64,000 bases of DNA from an uncultured Kordiimonas sp. (GCA_947503575.1 CANNDZ010000001.1:1860001-1924000), one strand, 5' to 3'. Positions 37,688-48,066 are shown, counted from the first letter of the stretch. Translations and numbers: made by a program. The notes: generated from the sequence alone by a model not told the origin.

Positions 37688-40540
37688 CTACTCCGCAGCC
37701 TGCCGTGCTAAAACGGGGGCTAAATACTGTCCTGTATAGCTTTTTGTGATGCGCGCCACGTCCTCGGGTGTGCCGACGGCTACTATTTCTCCACCGCCGT
37801 CGCCGCCCTCTGGTCCCAGGTCAAGTATCCAGTCGGCTGTTTTGATAACCTCAAGGTTATGTTCGATCACAACCACAGTGTTGCCTTGCTCTACAAGCGC
37901 CTGCAGCACTTCCATCAGTTTGCGGACATCCTCAAAATGAAGGCCGGTTGTAGGCTCATCAAGAATATACAGCGTTTTGCCCGTTGACCGTTTGGACAGT
38001 TCTTTGGCGAGTTTGACACGCTGCGCCTCGCCGCCGGATAGGGTGGTGGCTTGCTGTCCTACACGAATGTACCCAAGGCCAACTTTCTCGAGCATCTCAA
38101 GCTTATTGCGGATAGCAGGAACAGCCTTGAAAAACTGAACGCCATCTTCAACTGTCATATCAAGAACATCAGATATAGATTTGTCTTTAAAGCGAATTTC
38201 AAGAGTTTCACGATTATAGCGTTTGCCCTTGCATTGGTCACACTGCACATAAACGTCTGGCAGAAAGTGCATTTCAATTTTGATCATGCCATCGCCGCGA
38301 CAGGCCTCGCAGCGACCGCCCTTAACGTTAAAGGAGAAGCGGCCAGGTTTGTATCCGCGCGCCTGCGCCTCCGGCAGACCGGCAAACCAATCGCGGATCG
38401 GTGTAAAGGCATCCGTATATGTCGCAGGGTTAGAGCGCGGTGTGCGGCCAATAGGGCTTTGGTCAATATCTACGATCTTGTCCAGGTGCTCCAACCCCTC
38501 GATTTCGCTGTGCGCGCCGGGAACGACCCGGCTTTTATTCAGATGACGGGCCACCGCTTTATACAGGGTTTCGATGGTAAATGTGGATTTGCCAGAACCA
38601 GATACGCCGGTGATGCACGTTAATGTGCCCAGCGGTATACTGCCATCAACGGTTTTCAGGTTATTGGCGTTTGCCCCCTTGACGGTTAAAAATTTGCCTT
38701 TGCCTGGGCGCCTTTGCGCCGGAATGGGAACACTGCGCACACCGGTTAGATATTGCCCTGTTAGGCTTTTGCTGTTTGCCATGACTGCGTTTGGCTTGCC
38801 TTCGGCTACAACAGTGCCACCATGCTCGCCTGCGCCGGGGCCCATATCGATCACGTAATCCGCGGTGCGGATTGCATCCTCGTCGTGTTCCACCACCAGA
38901 ACCGTATTACCGATATCCCGCAGGTTTTTCAGTGTCTCAAGAAGACGGTCATTGTCGCGCTGGTGGAGGCCAATGGAAGGCTCATCCAAAACATACAAAA
39001 CACCCGTAAGGCCGGACCCGATCTGGGATGCTAGCCGAATACGCTGGCTTTCGCCGCCAGACAAAGTGCCAGAGGATCGGGCAAGCGTTAGGTAACGCAG
39101 GCCGACATTATTCAGGAAACCAAGGCGATCCTGGATTTCCTTGAGGACTTTTTCTGCAATCTGTTGCTGTTTCTCCGTCAGTTTACCAGGCAGGTTCTGG
39201 AACCAGTCATAGGCGGTGGACACAGACAAAGCGGTTACGTCGCTAATATGGGTATCGGCAATCTTTACGGCCAACGCTTCTGGTTTTAGCCGTGCGCCTT
39301 TGCACGATGTACAGGTCGTTGATGACTGATACTTTGAGAGTTCATCGCGCATCCAATTGCTGTCGGTTTCTCGCCAGCGACGCTCGATGTTATTTAGAAC
39401 CCCTTCAAAAGGTTTGTTAACCTCGAACCGCCGCTTGCCATCCGCATAAACAATCGTGACAGGCGTTTTGCCAGTACCGAACAGAAACGCTTTTTGTGCT
39501 TTTTCAGGTAAGTCTGACCATGGCTTGTCGATAGAGACACGATAATGCTCAGCCACTGCATCCAGTGCCTGAAAATAAAACGGCGATGGATTGCTGTTGG
39601 CTTTGTTGGCCCAAGGGGCTAGCGCACCGCCCCTGATGGTTTTTGATTTATCGGGCACTGCCAATTCTGGATCGAAGTACAGCTTGTTACCCAATCCGTC
39701 ACAGTCTGGGCAGGCTCCAAACGGATTGTTGAAAGAGAACAGCCTCGGTTCAATTTCCTCGATAGTAAAACCGGATACCGGACAAGCGAACTTGGCAGAC
39801 ATCAAGTGGCGTTCAGGCGTGTCCGCAACTGTTTCGAAAGCCACGAGCCCCTCTGTCAGATCCAGTGCAGTTTCCACGCTGTCGGCCAGCCGCTGTTCAA
39901 GGCCGGGCTTCAGGACCAGCCGATCAACAACGACGTCTATGTCATGCTTGTATTTTTTATCAAGCGCAGGAATATCTTCAATCAGGTAAAATTCGCCGTC
40001 CACTTTAACGCGCTGGAACCCGCGTTTTTGCAGATCCGCAAATTCCTTGCGATATTCGCCTTTGCGCCCCCTAACAATAGGTGCCAGCAGGTATATGCGC
40101 GCCCCTTCGTCCAGCGTCAGGATACGATCAACCATCTGGCTGACTGTCTGGCTTTCAATGGGCAAGCCGGTTGCGGGAGAATAGGGCACCCCAACGCGCG
40201 CCCACAACAGCCGCATATAGTCATATATTTCTGTAACCGTGCCAACAGTTGAGCGTGGATTTTTACTGGTCGTCTTTTGTTCGATAGAGATGGCAGGTGA
40301 CAGGCCTTCGATATGATCGACATCCGGCTTTTGCATCATCTCCAGAAACTGGCGCGCATAAGCGCTCAGGCTTTCTACATAGCGGCGTTGACCCTCGGCG
40401 TAGATGGTGTCAAAAGCCAGAGATGACTTACCAGACCCCGAAAGGCCGGTGATGACCACCAGTTGATCCCGTGGGATGTCCACATTGACGGACTTGAGAT
40501 TGTGTTCGCGCGCACCGCGCACCGAAATTTCAGTCAGCAT
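37688..40540 (-). CDS. uvrA: Excinuclease ABC subunit A
   Basis: A 950-residue UvrA with two ABC ATPase halves. Walker A motifs are GLSGSGKSS (N-terminal) and GVSGSGKST (C-terminal); signature motifs [12 protein letters not shown] and [12 protein letters not shown]; zinc modules CPVSGF with [17 protein letters not shown], and CEACRGDG with CDQCKGKR. UvrA2 finds bulky DNA lesions and loads UvrB in nucleotide excision repair. A perfect SOS box lies about 100 bases upstream of the start. Confidence 0.98.
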   Translation of the reverse strand: MLTEISVRGAREHNLKSVNVDIPRDQLVVITGLSGSGKSSLAFDTIYAEGQRRYVESLSAYARQFLEMMQKPDVDHIEGLSPAISIEQKTTSKNPRSTVGTVTEIYDYMRLLWARVGVPYSPATGLPIESQTVSQMVDRILTLDEGARIYLLAPIVRGRKGEYRKEFADLQKRGFQRVKVDGEFYLIEDIPALDKKYKHDIDVVVDRLVLKPGLEQRLADSVETALDLTEGLVAFETVADTPERHLMSAKFACPVSGFTIEEIEPRLFSFNNPFGACPDCDGLGNKLYFDPELAVPDKSKTIRGGALAPWANKANSNPSPFYFQALDAVAEHYRVSIDKPWSDLPEKAQKAFLFGTGKTPVTIVYADGKRRFEVNKPFEGVLNNIERRWRETDSNWMRDELSKYQSSTTCTSCKGARLKPEALAVKIADTHISDVTALSVSTAYDWFQNLPGKLTEKQQQIAEKVLKEIQDRLGFLNNVGLRYLTLARSSGTLSGGESQRIRLASQIGSGLTGVLYVLDEPSIGLHQRDNDRLLETLKNLRDIGNTVLVVEHDEDAIRTADYVIDMGPGAGEHGGTVVAEGKPNAVMANSKSLTGQYLTGVRSVPIPAQRRPGKGKFLTVKGANANNLKTVDGSIPLGTLTCITGVSGSGKSTFTIETLYKAVARHLNKSRVVPGAHSEIEGLEHLDKIVDIDQSPIGRTPRSNPATYTDAFTPIRDWFAGLPEAQARGYKPGRFSFNVKGGRCEACRGDGMIKIEMHFLPDVYVQCDQCKGKRYNRETLEIRFKDKSISDVLDMTVEDGVQFFKAVPAIRNKLEMLEKVGLGYIRVGQQATTLSGGEAQRVKLAKELSKRSTGKTLYILDEPTTGLHFEDVRKLMEVLQALVEQGNTVVVIEHNLEVIKTADWILDLGPEGGDGGGEIVAVGTPEDVARITKSYTGQYLAPVLARQAAE

Positions 40541-40954
40541 ATTTATGTCTCACGCAAGGCCGTTCATCATGGGAAAATCAGACCATCAAGTGGGCTGGAA
40601 TCATCAGGCTGTCAAGCCGTTTGACAGTATATCGAAAACGGGAACATATAAAGAACAATGAAATCACTCCTGACAATAACCGACGCGGTCATGGTTACGC
40701 CGGTATACGGATATTATTGGCGAGCAGATTGTAGCTGGTTTGGTAATTGGTTAACGGCAAGTGATGTGTCTCTTCAATGAGTTTAAGGTCATATGACACT
40801 GCAGGTGTCTGACAAAGACTAGTATTGGAGATCAACACTACCGAGGCGGCGTTATGCCCTGACAGTATAGTCGCTGCAGCATGATCGGGCAGGGGCTGCC
40901 CTGACGGGCGTGCCCGAGCTATGCAGGGTTCAAAACCAAGTCAGCCGAAAAGCC
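40541..40954. other. 414-base intergenic region with uvrA SOS box
   Basis: This stretch separates uvrA from the unknown gene at 40955. It holds the SOS box at 40642-40656, an imperfect hairpin (TCGGGCA 40885-40891 with TGCCCGA 40911-40917) without a T-run, and a 40-codon frame from 40658 that lacks a ribosome site. I see no convincing gene. Confidence 0.5.
40642..40656 (-). promoter_or_regulatory. Perfect SOS (LexA) box upstream of uvrA
   Basis: GAAC-N7-GAAC, centred about 110 bases before the uvrA start. Gene content makes LexA control of uvrA very likely. Confidence 0.8.
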
Positions 40955-41515
40955 TCAGTCCGCGGAGTCTGTATCGCCAGTTTTGACATAGCGCCCATCA
41001 AACCAAACCGCCCATTCTTTCGTCTCTGCATTATATTGCTCGAGAAATTGTCGCACACTGCCGTCTGGCTGGGGTGACCATGTTCCTTTAAACGGAACAG
41101 TATTCTTCTGGGCATAATAAAAGATCGACCCTTCAAGGATCATTGCACCGTCCTCAAGGCCACCTTCTATATCAATGGAATATCCGCCTGCTATCCAGAT
41201 TTGACGCCATTTTCCGGTATTGGGGTTGTAGAAATTAATAGAACGTCCCGTACCGCCCTGTATGTTGGTCCAGTTTTCAGTCAGCAGGCATCCCCCTTCT
41301 GCTGGTGCGATAACATTGTTTCCGGCAACATTTCCGCCTGCCCATGGTGTTACTTCCCAAGTGCCGATCCAGAAATCAAACGCGCGAAAGTTCTCATCTG
41401 ACGTGCAAGGCGGCGGTGGCGGAGTTTGGCTTTGGCCTTGCGATTGCGCTGATGCGCTTGACGCCGAGACGCAAAACACCGTCGCGACTGCGATTTTCTT
41501 CAATGTGTTAATCAT
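40955..41515 (-). CDS. Secreted DUF1579-like protein
   Basis: A 186-residue protein; ATG at 41515 is fixed by AGGAGGGG just upstream. The signal peptide is KIAVATVFCVSASSASA, then a Gln/Ser/Pro-rich spacer, then a beta-rich domain with FDFWIGTWEVTP, GRSINFYNPNTGKWRQIW and GTWSPQPDGSVRQFLEQYN, typical of the DUF1579/lipocalin-like group. Function unknown. It stands between uvrA and ssb. Confidence 0.7.
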   Translation of the reverse strand: MINTLKKIAVATVFCVSASSASAQSQGQSQTPPPPPCTSDENFRAFDFWIGTWEVTPWAGGNVAGNNVIAPAEGGCLLTENWTNIQGGTGRSINFYNPNTGKWRQIWIAGGYSIDIEGGLEDGAMILEGSIFYYAQKNTVPFKGTWSPQPDGSVRQFLEQYNAETKEWAVWFDGRYVKTGDTDSAD

Positions 41516-41638
41516 TTTCCCCTCCTGATGATTTTTATCCCTCAGTAAAGGTATCGGCATTAAGCTGTGGTGCCAGAACAGCGCGACGAACCGCTGGATG
41601 GGCGGGCCAAGGCGAAAAATGACTAGTCATTCCGATAA

Positions 41639-41653
41639 GAACAAAAAAAGAAC
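41639..41653 (+). promoter_or_regulatory. Perfect SOS (LexA) box upstream of ssb
   Basis: GAAC-A7-GAAC, 131 bases before the ssb ATG and 124 bases from the leftward gene at 41515. It could serve either, but ssb is a classical SOS partner of uvrA. Confidence 0.75.
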
Positions 41654-41783
41654 AAAAATATCTAATAAGACTTTGCATCACTGGGTGTCGATGGTCTAAA
41701 GTGCGCGACAATTGAATGTGATTTTGCCTAGTATTGATTTGCTTAGGCCGCATCAAAATTAGCAAAGAAGTAAGGGGACCGGC

Positions 41784-42284
41784 ATGGCTGGCAGCGTAAA
41801 TAAAGTAATTTTGGTCGGAAACCTGGGTCGTGACCCAGAAGTACGTACCATGCAGGATGGTAACCCAGTGGTAAATTTGTCTGTGGCAACGTCAGAAAAC
41901 TGGCGCGACCGCAACACTGGTGAACGCCGGGAAAAAACCGAGTGGCACCGCGTTGTGATTTTTAATGAGAATCTGGCGAAAGTTGCACAGAACTACCTGA
42001 AAAAAGGCTCCAAGGTTTATGTTGAAGGCCAATTGCAGACCCGCAAGTGGACGGATCAGGCGGGTGTAGAAAAATACTCTACAGAAGTCGTATTGCAGCG
42101 GTTCCGGGGTGAGCTGACAATGCTTGATGGCCGCAATGACGGCGCAAGTGGTGGCTTTAGCGACAACCAATCAAGCTATGGTGGCCAACAACAAGGCGGC
42201 GCTTCTTCCGGTGGCGGCTTTGGTGGCGGAACATCCGCTCCGGCAGGCAGTGCTGCTGATCTGGACGATGAAATACCGTTCTGA
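41784..42284 (+). CDS. ssb: Single-stranded DNA-binding protein
   Basis: A 166-residue SSB: OB fold at residues 1-110 ([55 protein letters not shown]), a Gly/Gln/Ser-rich linker, and the acidic tip DLDDEIPF that recruits repair and replication partners. It covers single-stranded DNA in replication, recombination and repair. AGTAAGGGGACCGGC precedes the ATG. Confidence 0.97.
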   Translation: MAGSVNKVILVGNLGRDPEVRTMQDGNPVVNLSVATSENWRDRNTGERREKTEWHRVVIFNENLAKVAQNYLKKGSKVYVEGQLQTRKWTDQAGVEKYSTEVVLQRFRGELTMLDGRNDGASGGFSDNQSSYGGQQQGGASSGGGFGGGTSAPAGSAADLDDEIPF

Positions 42285-42317
42285 GGATCGTTCAGCACAT
42301 TCATATTTCGGGATAGT

Positions 42318-42345
42318 CGCGACCACTACGGTGGTCGCGTTTTTT
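42318..42345 (+). terminator. Rho-independent terminator of ssb
   Basis: Perfect stem CGCGACCAC / GTGGTCGCG with loop TACG and six T. Confidence 0.92.
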
Positions 42346-42348
42346 GTT

Positions 42349-42735
42349 TTAGCTTACAATACGAATGCCGCGTGGTTGACCAATGACCACAAATCCTCTG
42401 TTAGCGGCCCGATAGAACGTATTGCCATGTCGGAACAATCGACCTGAATTCAAGTTGATTGTCACGAAACCCGCAGGCAACGTGGCAACACGCAGTCCAA
42501 TAGGGGCTGCAACTACACGGTATTTGCCGTTGTGGGGCCTGTAATATACCCCGCCATGCGCGAAGTAGCGTACATTCCCTACCACTAGAGCACGATGCCC
42601 AGCGGGTAACGCTTTTACGACCGTAACCGTTGCACGGTGTTTGCCAGCATGAGCTTGCGTCGGAGTGGCTGCGCATGCTGTCAACAGGCATGCAAAAGTC
42701 AATATAGTAAAAGTCTTTGGCAGGTACGCTTGCAT
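42349..42735 (-). CDS. Small lipoprotein, DUF6515-like
   Basis: A 128-residue protein with a lipoprotein signal (TFTILTFACLLTAC, lipidation at Cys21). The mature part repeats short hydrophobic units of the form ALVVGNVRYFAHGGVYYRP, KYRVVAAPIGLRVATLPAGFV and RLFRHGNTFYRA, the pattern of DUF6515/PXPV-type envelope proteins. Function unknown. Its start is near the ssb terminator on the opposite strand, convergent with ssb. Confidence 0.65.
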   Translation of the reverse strand: MQAYLPKTFTILTFACLLTACAATPTQAHAGKHRATVTVVKALPAGHRALVVGNVRYFAHGGVYYRPHNGKYRVVAAPIGLRVATLPAGFVTINLNSGRLFRHGNTFYRAANRGFVVIGQPRGIRIVS

Positions 42736-42804
42736 TCGGGGCTCCCGTATTCCAGTAGTCTTGTCTTCAATGGTGTTACGTGGTTAGCCTTTAATACCCT
42801 TCGA

Positions 42805-43446
42805 TTAATCTGACTGTGTGCTTTGCTGATGCTTAGGGTCAGGGTCTACTATTATTTCCCGCACCTTCTGCCTTAGGGGTGGCAGCAGGTCTTCCTCAAA
42901 CCAGGGGTTTTTCTTAAGCCATATATTATTGCGGGGGCTAGGGTGGGGCAGCACCAAGGTGCTTGGCCAATAAGTGCGCCAGTTTTTGACGGTTTCCGTC
43001 AGTGTTTTTGCCTTTACCTTGTCAAGGTGCCAATCAATCGCGTAGCGGCCAATAACGACAGTCAATTCGATGTTAGGCAAAAGGGCAAGTAGGGGTTTTC
43101 GCCACGCCTGGGCGCATTCTGGCCGGGGTGGCAAGTCACCTGATTTGCCGGTGCCGGGATAGCAGAACCCCATGGGAATAATTGCTATTTGATGGTTGTC
43201 ATAAAAAACTGTTTTGTCGATGCCCAACCAATGCCGTAACCGATCACCGCTTGGGTCATCAAATGGGATACCACTTTCATGCACGTGTCGCCCTGGTGCT
43301 TGGCCCACAATCGCGATACGCGCGGCCACGCTTGCCTGCAGGACTGGGCGGGGGCCATGCGGTAAAAAGTCTGCGCACAGCCTGCACGCGCGGATATCTG
43401 CAAGCAGACTGTCCATTTCACTTTGTTTTACCATAGCCTTTACCAT
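42805..43446 (-). CDS. Uracil-DNA glycosylase-family protein (UdgX/COG1573-like)
   Basis: About 213 residues from the ATG at 43446 (start uncertain; 43434 and a TTG at 43470 are in frame). The UDG superfamily motif A is VGQAPGRHVHESGIPFDDPSGDRLRHWLG; the C-terminal motif is LPHPSPRNN. One Cys pair (CRLCADF) lies upstream, fewer than the four needed for the iron-sulfur cluster of family 4/5 enzymes, so this is the cluster-free COG1573 group. It may remove uracil from DNA or act on other bases. Confidence 0.78.
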   Translation of the reverse strand: MVKAMVKQSEMDSLLADIRACRLCADFLPHGPRPVLQASVAARIAIVGQAPGRHVHESGIPFDDPSGDRLRHWLGIDKTVFYDNHQIAIIPMGFCYPGTGKSGDLPPRPECAQAWRKPLLALLPNIELTVVIGRYAIDWHLDKVKAKTLTETVKNWRTYWPSTLVLPHPSPRNNIWLKKNPWFEEDLLPPLRQKVREIIVDPDPKHQQSTQSD

Positions 43447-43534
43447 ATTGGTCGCTGTGCGGCGCGCCAATACACGACCTAGTGATATAGTAGGCTATTA
43501 TTTTAAATGTGATACTTGAATGTGCGATCTCATA

Positions 43535-44098
43535 TTATTGTTTTGTATAAGTAATATTAAAGTTTGGTTGCCACGTTTTTCCATTGTCATCTGTTTTGTG
43601 AATAACGAATGACCTTTGAGTGTCACCAGCTAAATCAATCATCAACTTAAAGCCCCGTAATATTCCATTGCCTATCGGAAAAAATGTGCCGGATTTCATA
43701 TTGGTTAAAACCAGCTTGTCATCTGTTATGTTGCCTTCATATATGTCCATAATGCCCCACGTGTCGTCCATTACAGCGATACGATAGGTTTTACGATATT
43801 GATCATAGCTATAGTAGGTGGCGGACTGAAATGTGTTGGGGTTCACTTCCAGTGGCTCCTCCCTGAGTATCAGTCCTTTTTCTCGGAACTTGAAGTCATG
43901 CTCGGCAGGTGGCAAATCCTGCCACGTCGCTCCGTTATCGGGCGAATAACGCATCTGTACCATCCATTTGCCTTCCCAGGATGCAAGTGCTTGCATTGCT
44001 TGCAGTGGGGCTTTGGATACCTCTGGAACTGTGTTTTGCGAGGTGGCTGCTGGGCCGAGCAAAGCAAGAACAACGAAGAGCGACCATAGTTTTTTCAT
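43535..44098 (-). CDS. Secreted protein of unknown function
   Basis: A 187-residue protein; the ATG at 44098 has AAAGGA upstream, and the frame to 44122 is unlikely. Signal peptide LWSLFVVLALLGPAATS. The mature domain is beta-rich (LASWEGKWMVQMRYSPDNG, YYSYDQYRKTYRIAVMDD, IYEGNITDDKLVLTN), reminiscent of DUF1579-like proteins such as the one at 40955, but too divergent to call. Confidence 0.6.
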   Translation of the reverse strand: MKKLWSLFVVLALLGPAATSQNTVPEVSKAPLQAMQALASWEGKWMVQMRYSPDNGATWQDLPPAEHDFKFREKGLILREEPLEVNPNTFQSATYYSYDQYRKTYRIAVMDDTWGIMDIYEGNITDDKLVLTNMKSGTFFPIGNGILRGFKLMIDLAGDTQRSFVIHKTDDNGKTWQPNFNITYTKQ

Positions 44099-44259
44099 GA
44101 ATAAATCCTTTAGAAAAGCCAATGAAGCGCACTATTCAGTTATCCAAGACATTCGTCAATTTATTGCGTGCCGGGATGTTCATTAAACAAGATAAGCTGG
44201 GCTGCCCTTGCAGTTTGGTCTTTTATGCTTACGTCCAAAAGAAGTAACGAGGACAAAAT

Positions 44260-45072
44260 ATGACTGTTGGACTAGCACTTGGCGGCGGCGCGGGGCTTGG
44301 ATGGGCGCATATTGGCGTTATCCGTGTCTTGCAGTCAGAGAATATACCCGTTGACGTAGTTTCGGGCACCAGTATTGGCGCGATTGTTGGTGCGTGTATC
44401 GCGGCAGACATTGTCGACGATCTTGAGGACATCGCGCGAGACATCACCCTGCGAGACATGTTGTCAATGAGTGAATTTGGCTTTGCCCAAGGCAGCCTGA
44501 TCGGGGCAGGCAAAATAGAAAAACGCCTGCGTGAACATTTTGGCCACAAAACCATCGAACAGCTCCCTAAGCCATTTGCAGCCATCGCGGCCGATCTTTA
44601 TTCGGGTAGCAGCATTACATTAGACAGCGGCGACGTTGTTACAGCCTTACGGGCATCTTCCGCGATACCTGGTATGTTCCCACCGGTTGAAACACAGCTT
44701 TTGCTGCTGGTTGACGGCGGCATTGTCGACCCGGTCCCTGTGTCTGCTGCGCGTAGCTTGGGCGCCGACAAAATTATCGCTGTAGATTTGCAGGGTGATT
44801 ATTGCGGCCGCTCCCGGCGGCTTGGGTTTGACCCGGTTGCGGGAAAACCAAAGCTTGCTGCCGTTAAAACGGCGCGGGCAGGGTGGTCGCTTGCGCTAAA
44901 GACCCTAAGTCAGGCCAACCTGGAGCGAGACAGACCGGATGTGCTGATATCGCCGCAGATTGGGCATATTGATATGGCTGACTTCACGCAGGCGGAAGAA
45001 TTGATAGTGCTGGGCAAAAAGGCTGCCTATGACATGTTAACAGAAATCGAGTGCATGCTTGCGCGTGGTTGA
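44260..45072 (+). CDS. Patatin-like phospholipase (RssA family)
   Basis: A 270-residue patatin-fold hydrolase. The oxyanion loop is LALGGGAGLGWAHIG, the nucleophile elbow is GTSIG (Ser47), and the catalytic Asp is in VDGGIVDPVPV. It should release fatty acids from phospholipids or other lipids, in the cytoplasm as no signal is present. A stand-alone gene with GAGGACAAAAT before the ATG. Confidence 0.88.
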   Translation: MTVGLALGGGAGLGWAHIGVIRVLQSENIPVDVVSGTSIGAIVGACIAADIVDDLEDIARDITLRDMLSMSEFGFAQGSLIGAGKIEKRLREHFGHKTIEQLPKPFAAIAADLYSGSSITLDSGDVVTALRASSAIPGMFPPVETQLLLLVDGGIVDPVPVSAARSLGADKIIAVDLQGDYCGRSRRLGFDPVAGKPKLAAVKTARAGWSLALKTLSQANLERDRPDVLISPQIGHIDMADFTQAEELIVLGKKAAYDMLTEIECMLARG

Positions 45073-45160
45073 TTGCCCTGCCTTATTGCTGTCCCAATTA
45101 CACATGATTGTTCATTCGCGCCACTAAAGGCGCGTTGTCAAACTCGATTGGGGACATTGT

Positions 45161-45706
45161 ATGAGACGAATTTCTGTTGTGGTTGCAAGTGTATGTGTGC
45201 TGATGAGCGGTGCAGCAATTGCGCAAGACCTTGAGCCAAATAACTCGGAAACACCACGTTTTTCAGGCCTTTATTTGGGGGCAGGGGCTGGCTATGGCGA
45301 CTATAGCTCTGGTGGCGAAGGTGGGTTTGCAGATTTCTTCGCAGGCTTCCGACAGCAAACAGACAGTGGTTTGGTTTATGGTGTTGAAGGATCGATAGCG
45401 GTTCTTGATTCTGATGCCGTGGATACTGGTACTTTTGACTTGTTCGATAGTAGCGCAAGCATCATGGCAAAAATCGGTTACACTCCAGATAACAGGCTGA
45501 TGTGGTACGGCGGCGTTGGCTATACGTCGATTGATGTTGCCAACGAAATTAACACATTAGGCAGTGCTGACGGCGTGATGTTCGAGGGTGGCCTTGAATA
45601 TATGGCCACCAGCTGGTTTGGTCTGCGTCTGAGAGGTCAATATCATGCTGCTAGCAATGAAGCAGATATTACCAGTATTGGCGCCGGACTAATTTTCAGT
45701 TTTTGA
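45161..45706 (+). CDS. Outer-membrane beta-barrel protein (OmpA-like/porin family)
   Basis: A 181-residue protein with a signal peptide (VVVASVCVLMSGAAIA) and alternating strands typical of an eight-stranded barrel: GLYLGAGAGYGDYS, GFADFFAGFRQQ, LVYGVEGSIAVLD, IMAKIGYTPDNRLMWYGGVGY, GVMFEGGLEYMA, and a C-terminal Phe (LIFSF) that is the sorting signal for the BAM complex. Close to opacity/OmpW-like proteins; ligand unknown. Confidence 0.8.
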   Translation: MRRISVVVASVCVLMSGAAIAQDLEPNNSETPRFSGLYLGAGAGYGDYSSGGEGGFADFFAGFRQQTDSGLVYGVEGSIAVLDSDAVDTGTFDLFDSSASIMAKIGYTPDNRLMWYGGVGYTSIDVANEINTLGSADGVMFEGGLEYMATSWFGLRLRGQYHAASNEADITSIGAGLIFSF

Positions 45707-45720
45707 GCATGAAGCCAGCG

Positions 45721-46854
45721 TTAGCTCGCCTTGAGCTGGCGCTGGATAACAATCCGCTGGATATCGGACGTGCCTTCATAAATTTGGCAGACTTTGACAT
45801 CGCGGTAAATGCGTTCGACAGGGTACTCCGACAGATAGCCATACCCGCCTAGCACCTGAATTGCTGCCGAGCATATTTTTTCTGCTGTTTCGCTGGCAAA
45901 CAGCTTCGCCATGCAGGCCTCTTTAAGACACGGTTCGCCAGCATCTTTTTTGGCCGCAGCATCCAGAACCATAAGTTCGGCTGCCAGCAATTCAGTTGCC
46001 ATGTCAGCCAACCTGAATCCAACTGCCTGATGGTCAATGATTGCCTGGCCAAATGTCTCGCGTTCCCTGGCATAAGACAAGGCATACTCATAAGCCGCCT
46101 TTGCCATGCCCACTGCTTGCGCAGCAATGCCTATTCTGCCGGTTTCCAGGTTGGATAGCGCAATTTTATATCCGTCTCCTTCAGCACCGAGCAGGCAATC
46201 CGTGGAGATTTCCATATCCTCAAATATGATCTGGCAAGTGTCTGACGACTTTTGTCCAAGTTTATGTTCAACACTTGCCACCGTGTAGCCCGGCGTGTCT
46301 GTGGGCACCAAAAAGGCAGAAAGCCCTTTTTTGCCAGCGTTTGGGTCTGTCACAGCAAACACAATGGCTGCCCCGGCAATTTTGCCGGACGTAATGAACT
46401 GTTTGGTGCCGCTAAGCTTCCAGCCACTATTGGTGCGGGCAGCTTTTGTCTTGAGTTGTGACGCGTCAGAGCCCGCATGAGGTTCCGTCAGGCAAAAAGC
46501 ACCAATCATGTCGCCGCGCGCCAGGGGTTTCAGGAAGTGTTCTTTCTGTTCATCGGTCCCGTTAGCAAGTATGGCGGCGCAAACTGGCGCGTTGTTAACG
46601 CTCATCAGAGTTGACAGACCGCCGTCGCCGCCTGCAATTTCAATCAGTGCAAGCGCGTATGACGTGTAATCTGTGGCGGCGCCGTCCCATTCTTCTGGCA
46701 CCGTCATGCCCATAAGGCCAAGGGACCCCATTTCCTGCAAGAAATCCATCGGGATTTCGCCCGCCTTTTCCCAATCGTTGGCACGCGGCGCTATTTCGTC
46801 ACGAGCAAAGGCCCGTGCCATGTCCTGAACCATGCGTTGTTCTTCGGTCAGCAT
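45721..46854 (-). CDS. Acyl-CoA dehydrogenase
   Basis: A 377-residue flavoenzyme from the ATG at 46854 (AGAGG eight bases upstream; a GTG at 46863 is an alternative). Motifs: AFCLTEPHAGSDASQLKT and WKLSGTKQFITSG (FAD/substrate), FGQAIIDHQAVGFRLADM, QVLGGYGYLSEYPVERIYRDVK, and the catalytic Glu in YEGTSDIQRI. It oxidises short or branched acyl-CoA and passes electrons to ETF. It follows the thiolase gene at a gap of 30 bases, so they are likely co-expressed in beta-oxidation. Confidence 0.93.
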   Translation of the reverse strand: MLTEEQRMVQDMARAFARDEIAPRANDWEKAGEIPMDFLQEMGSLGLMGMTVPEEWDGAATDYTSYALALIEIAGGDGGLSTLMSVNNAPVCAAILANGTDEQKEHFLKPLARGDMIGAFCLTEPHAGSDASQLKTKAARTNSGWKLSGTKQFITSGKIAGAAIVFAVTDPNAGKKGLSAFLVPTDTPGYTVASVEHKLGQKSSDTCQIIFEDMEISTDCLLGAEGDGYKIALSNLETGRIGIAAQAVGMAKAAYEYALSYARERETFGQAIIDHQAVGFRLADMATELLAAELMVLDAAAKKDAGEPCLKEACMAKLFASETAEKICSAAIQVLGGYGYLSEYPVERIYRDVKVCQIYEGTSDIQRIVIQRQLKAS

Positions 46855-46884
46855 CTTCGCCACCTCTGTTAAATGCGGTAAGAT

Positions 46885-48066
46885 CTATGCCAGCTCGATG
46901 GCAATGGCAGTTGCTTCACCGCCCCCGATGCACAAACTAGCCACACCCTTTTTCAGTCCGCGTTTTTGCAAGGCGTTGATAAGCGTGACGCAAATCCGCG
47001 TACCTGATGCGCCAATTGGGTGCCCAAGGGCACACGCACCGCCGTTAACGTTTACCTTTTCATGGTCAATACCAAGTTCTTGCATTGCGGCCATTGGCAC
47101 GACAGCAAAGGCTTCGTTAATCTCGAAAAGATCAACGTCATCAACGGTCCAGCCTGCTTTCTCCATCGCTTTTTCGATGGCTTTGACAGGGGCCGTAGTG
47201 AACCATTCTGGCTCGTGGGCATGATTGGCATGAGCGATGACGGTCGCAAGGGGTGTCAGGCTGCGTTTGCTGGCTTCCGCCTCAGACATCATTACAACTG
47301 CCGCGGCACCGTCTGAAATTGAACTAGCATTCGCGGCCGTCACGGTGCCATCTTTTTTGAAGGCCGGGCGTAGCGTTGGGATTTTGTCGAACCGCGCTTT
47401 CATTGGCTGTTCGTCTTGGGCAACTTCAATATCGCCTTTACGGGATTTAACCGTTACGGGCACGACTTCGTCGGCGAAATCACCGCTTTCGATGGCGCGC
47501 TGCGCCCGCTTCAAGGACTCAATTGCATACGCGTCCTGGGCTTCGCGGGTGAATTGATAATGTTCTGCACATAGTTCCGCGAAAGCCCCCATTGGGCCAC
47601 CTTCATATGCGTCAGTCAGGCCATCCAGTGCCATATGGTCGATAAGCTGGCCATTACCATATTTGATACCGGTGCGCGCAGAAGGCATCATGTGCGGCGC
47701 CAATGACATGCTTTCCATGCCACCGGCAACGACAACGTCATTTGTTCCAGCCCGCAGGCTGTCATGCGCTTGCATCATCGCTTTCATACCAGAGCCGCAC
47801 ATTTTGTTGACGGTTACGGCACCTGTGGTGTTGGGTATGCCTGCTTTGATGCTGGCTTGCCGGGCAGGGGCTTGTCCTTGACCTGCAGGCAATACGCAGC
47901 CCATGATTGTCTCATCGATGGCATCCCCTGACACACCTGCATTATCCAGCGCTGCTGTAATAGCGACTGCACCGAGGTCTGAAGCCGGTACGGATGAAAT
48001 ATCGCCGAGCAGCCCACCCATTGGTGTTCTGGCCATGCCAACGATTACAATTTTTTCCTGAGACAT
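46885..48066 (-). CDS. Acetyl-CoA acetyltransferase (thiolase)
   Basis: A 393-residue thiolase with the nucleophile Cys in NKMCGSGMKAMM, GGMESMSLAPH, NGGACALGHPIGASGTRI (His) and the second Cys in CIGGGEATAIAIE. It condenses or cleaves acetoacetyl-CoA. Paired with an acyl-CoA dehydrogenase it most likely serves fatty or branched acid breakdown, but PHB synthesis is possible too. TAGGAGAAGCGT precedes the ATG at 48066. Confidence 0.93.
   Translation of the reverse strand: MSQEKIVIVGMARTPMGGLLGDISSVPASDLGAVAITAALDNAGVSGDAIDETIMGCVLPAGQGQAPARQASIKAGIPNTTGAVTVNKMCGSGMKAMMQAHDSLRAGTNDVVVAGGMESMSLAPHMMPSARTGIKYGNGQLIDHMALDGLTDAYEGGPMGAFAELCAEHYQFTREAQDAYAIESLKRAQRAIESGDFADEVVPVTVKSRKGDIEVAQDEQPMKARFDKIPTLRPAFKKDGTVTAANASSISDGAAAVVMMSEAEASKRSLTPLATVIAHANHAHEPEWFTTAPVKAIEKAMEKAGWTVDDVDLFEINEAFAVVPMAAMQELGIDHEKVNVNGGACALGHPIGASGTRICVTLINALQKRGLKKGVASLCIGGGEATAIAIELA

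Noticed and set aside
40658-40780. A 40-codon frame right after the uvrA SOS box
   Set aside because: It lacks a ribosome site and has no hydrophobic segment or conserved look; the box is placed better for uvrA.
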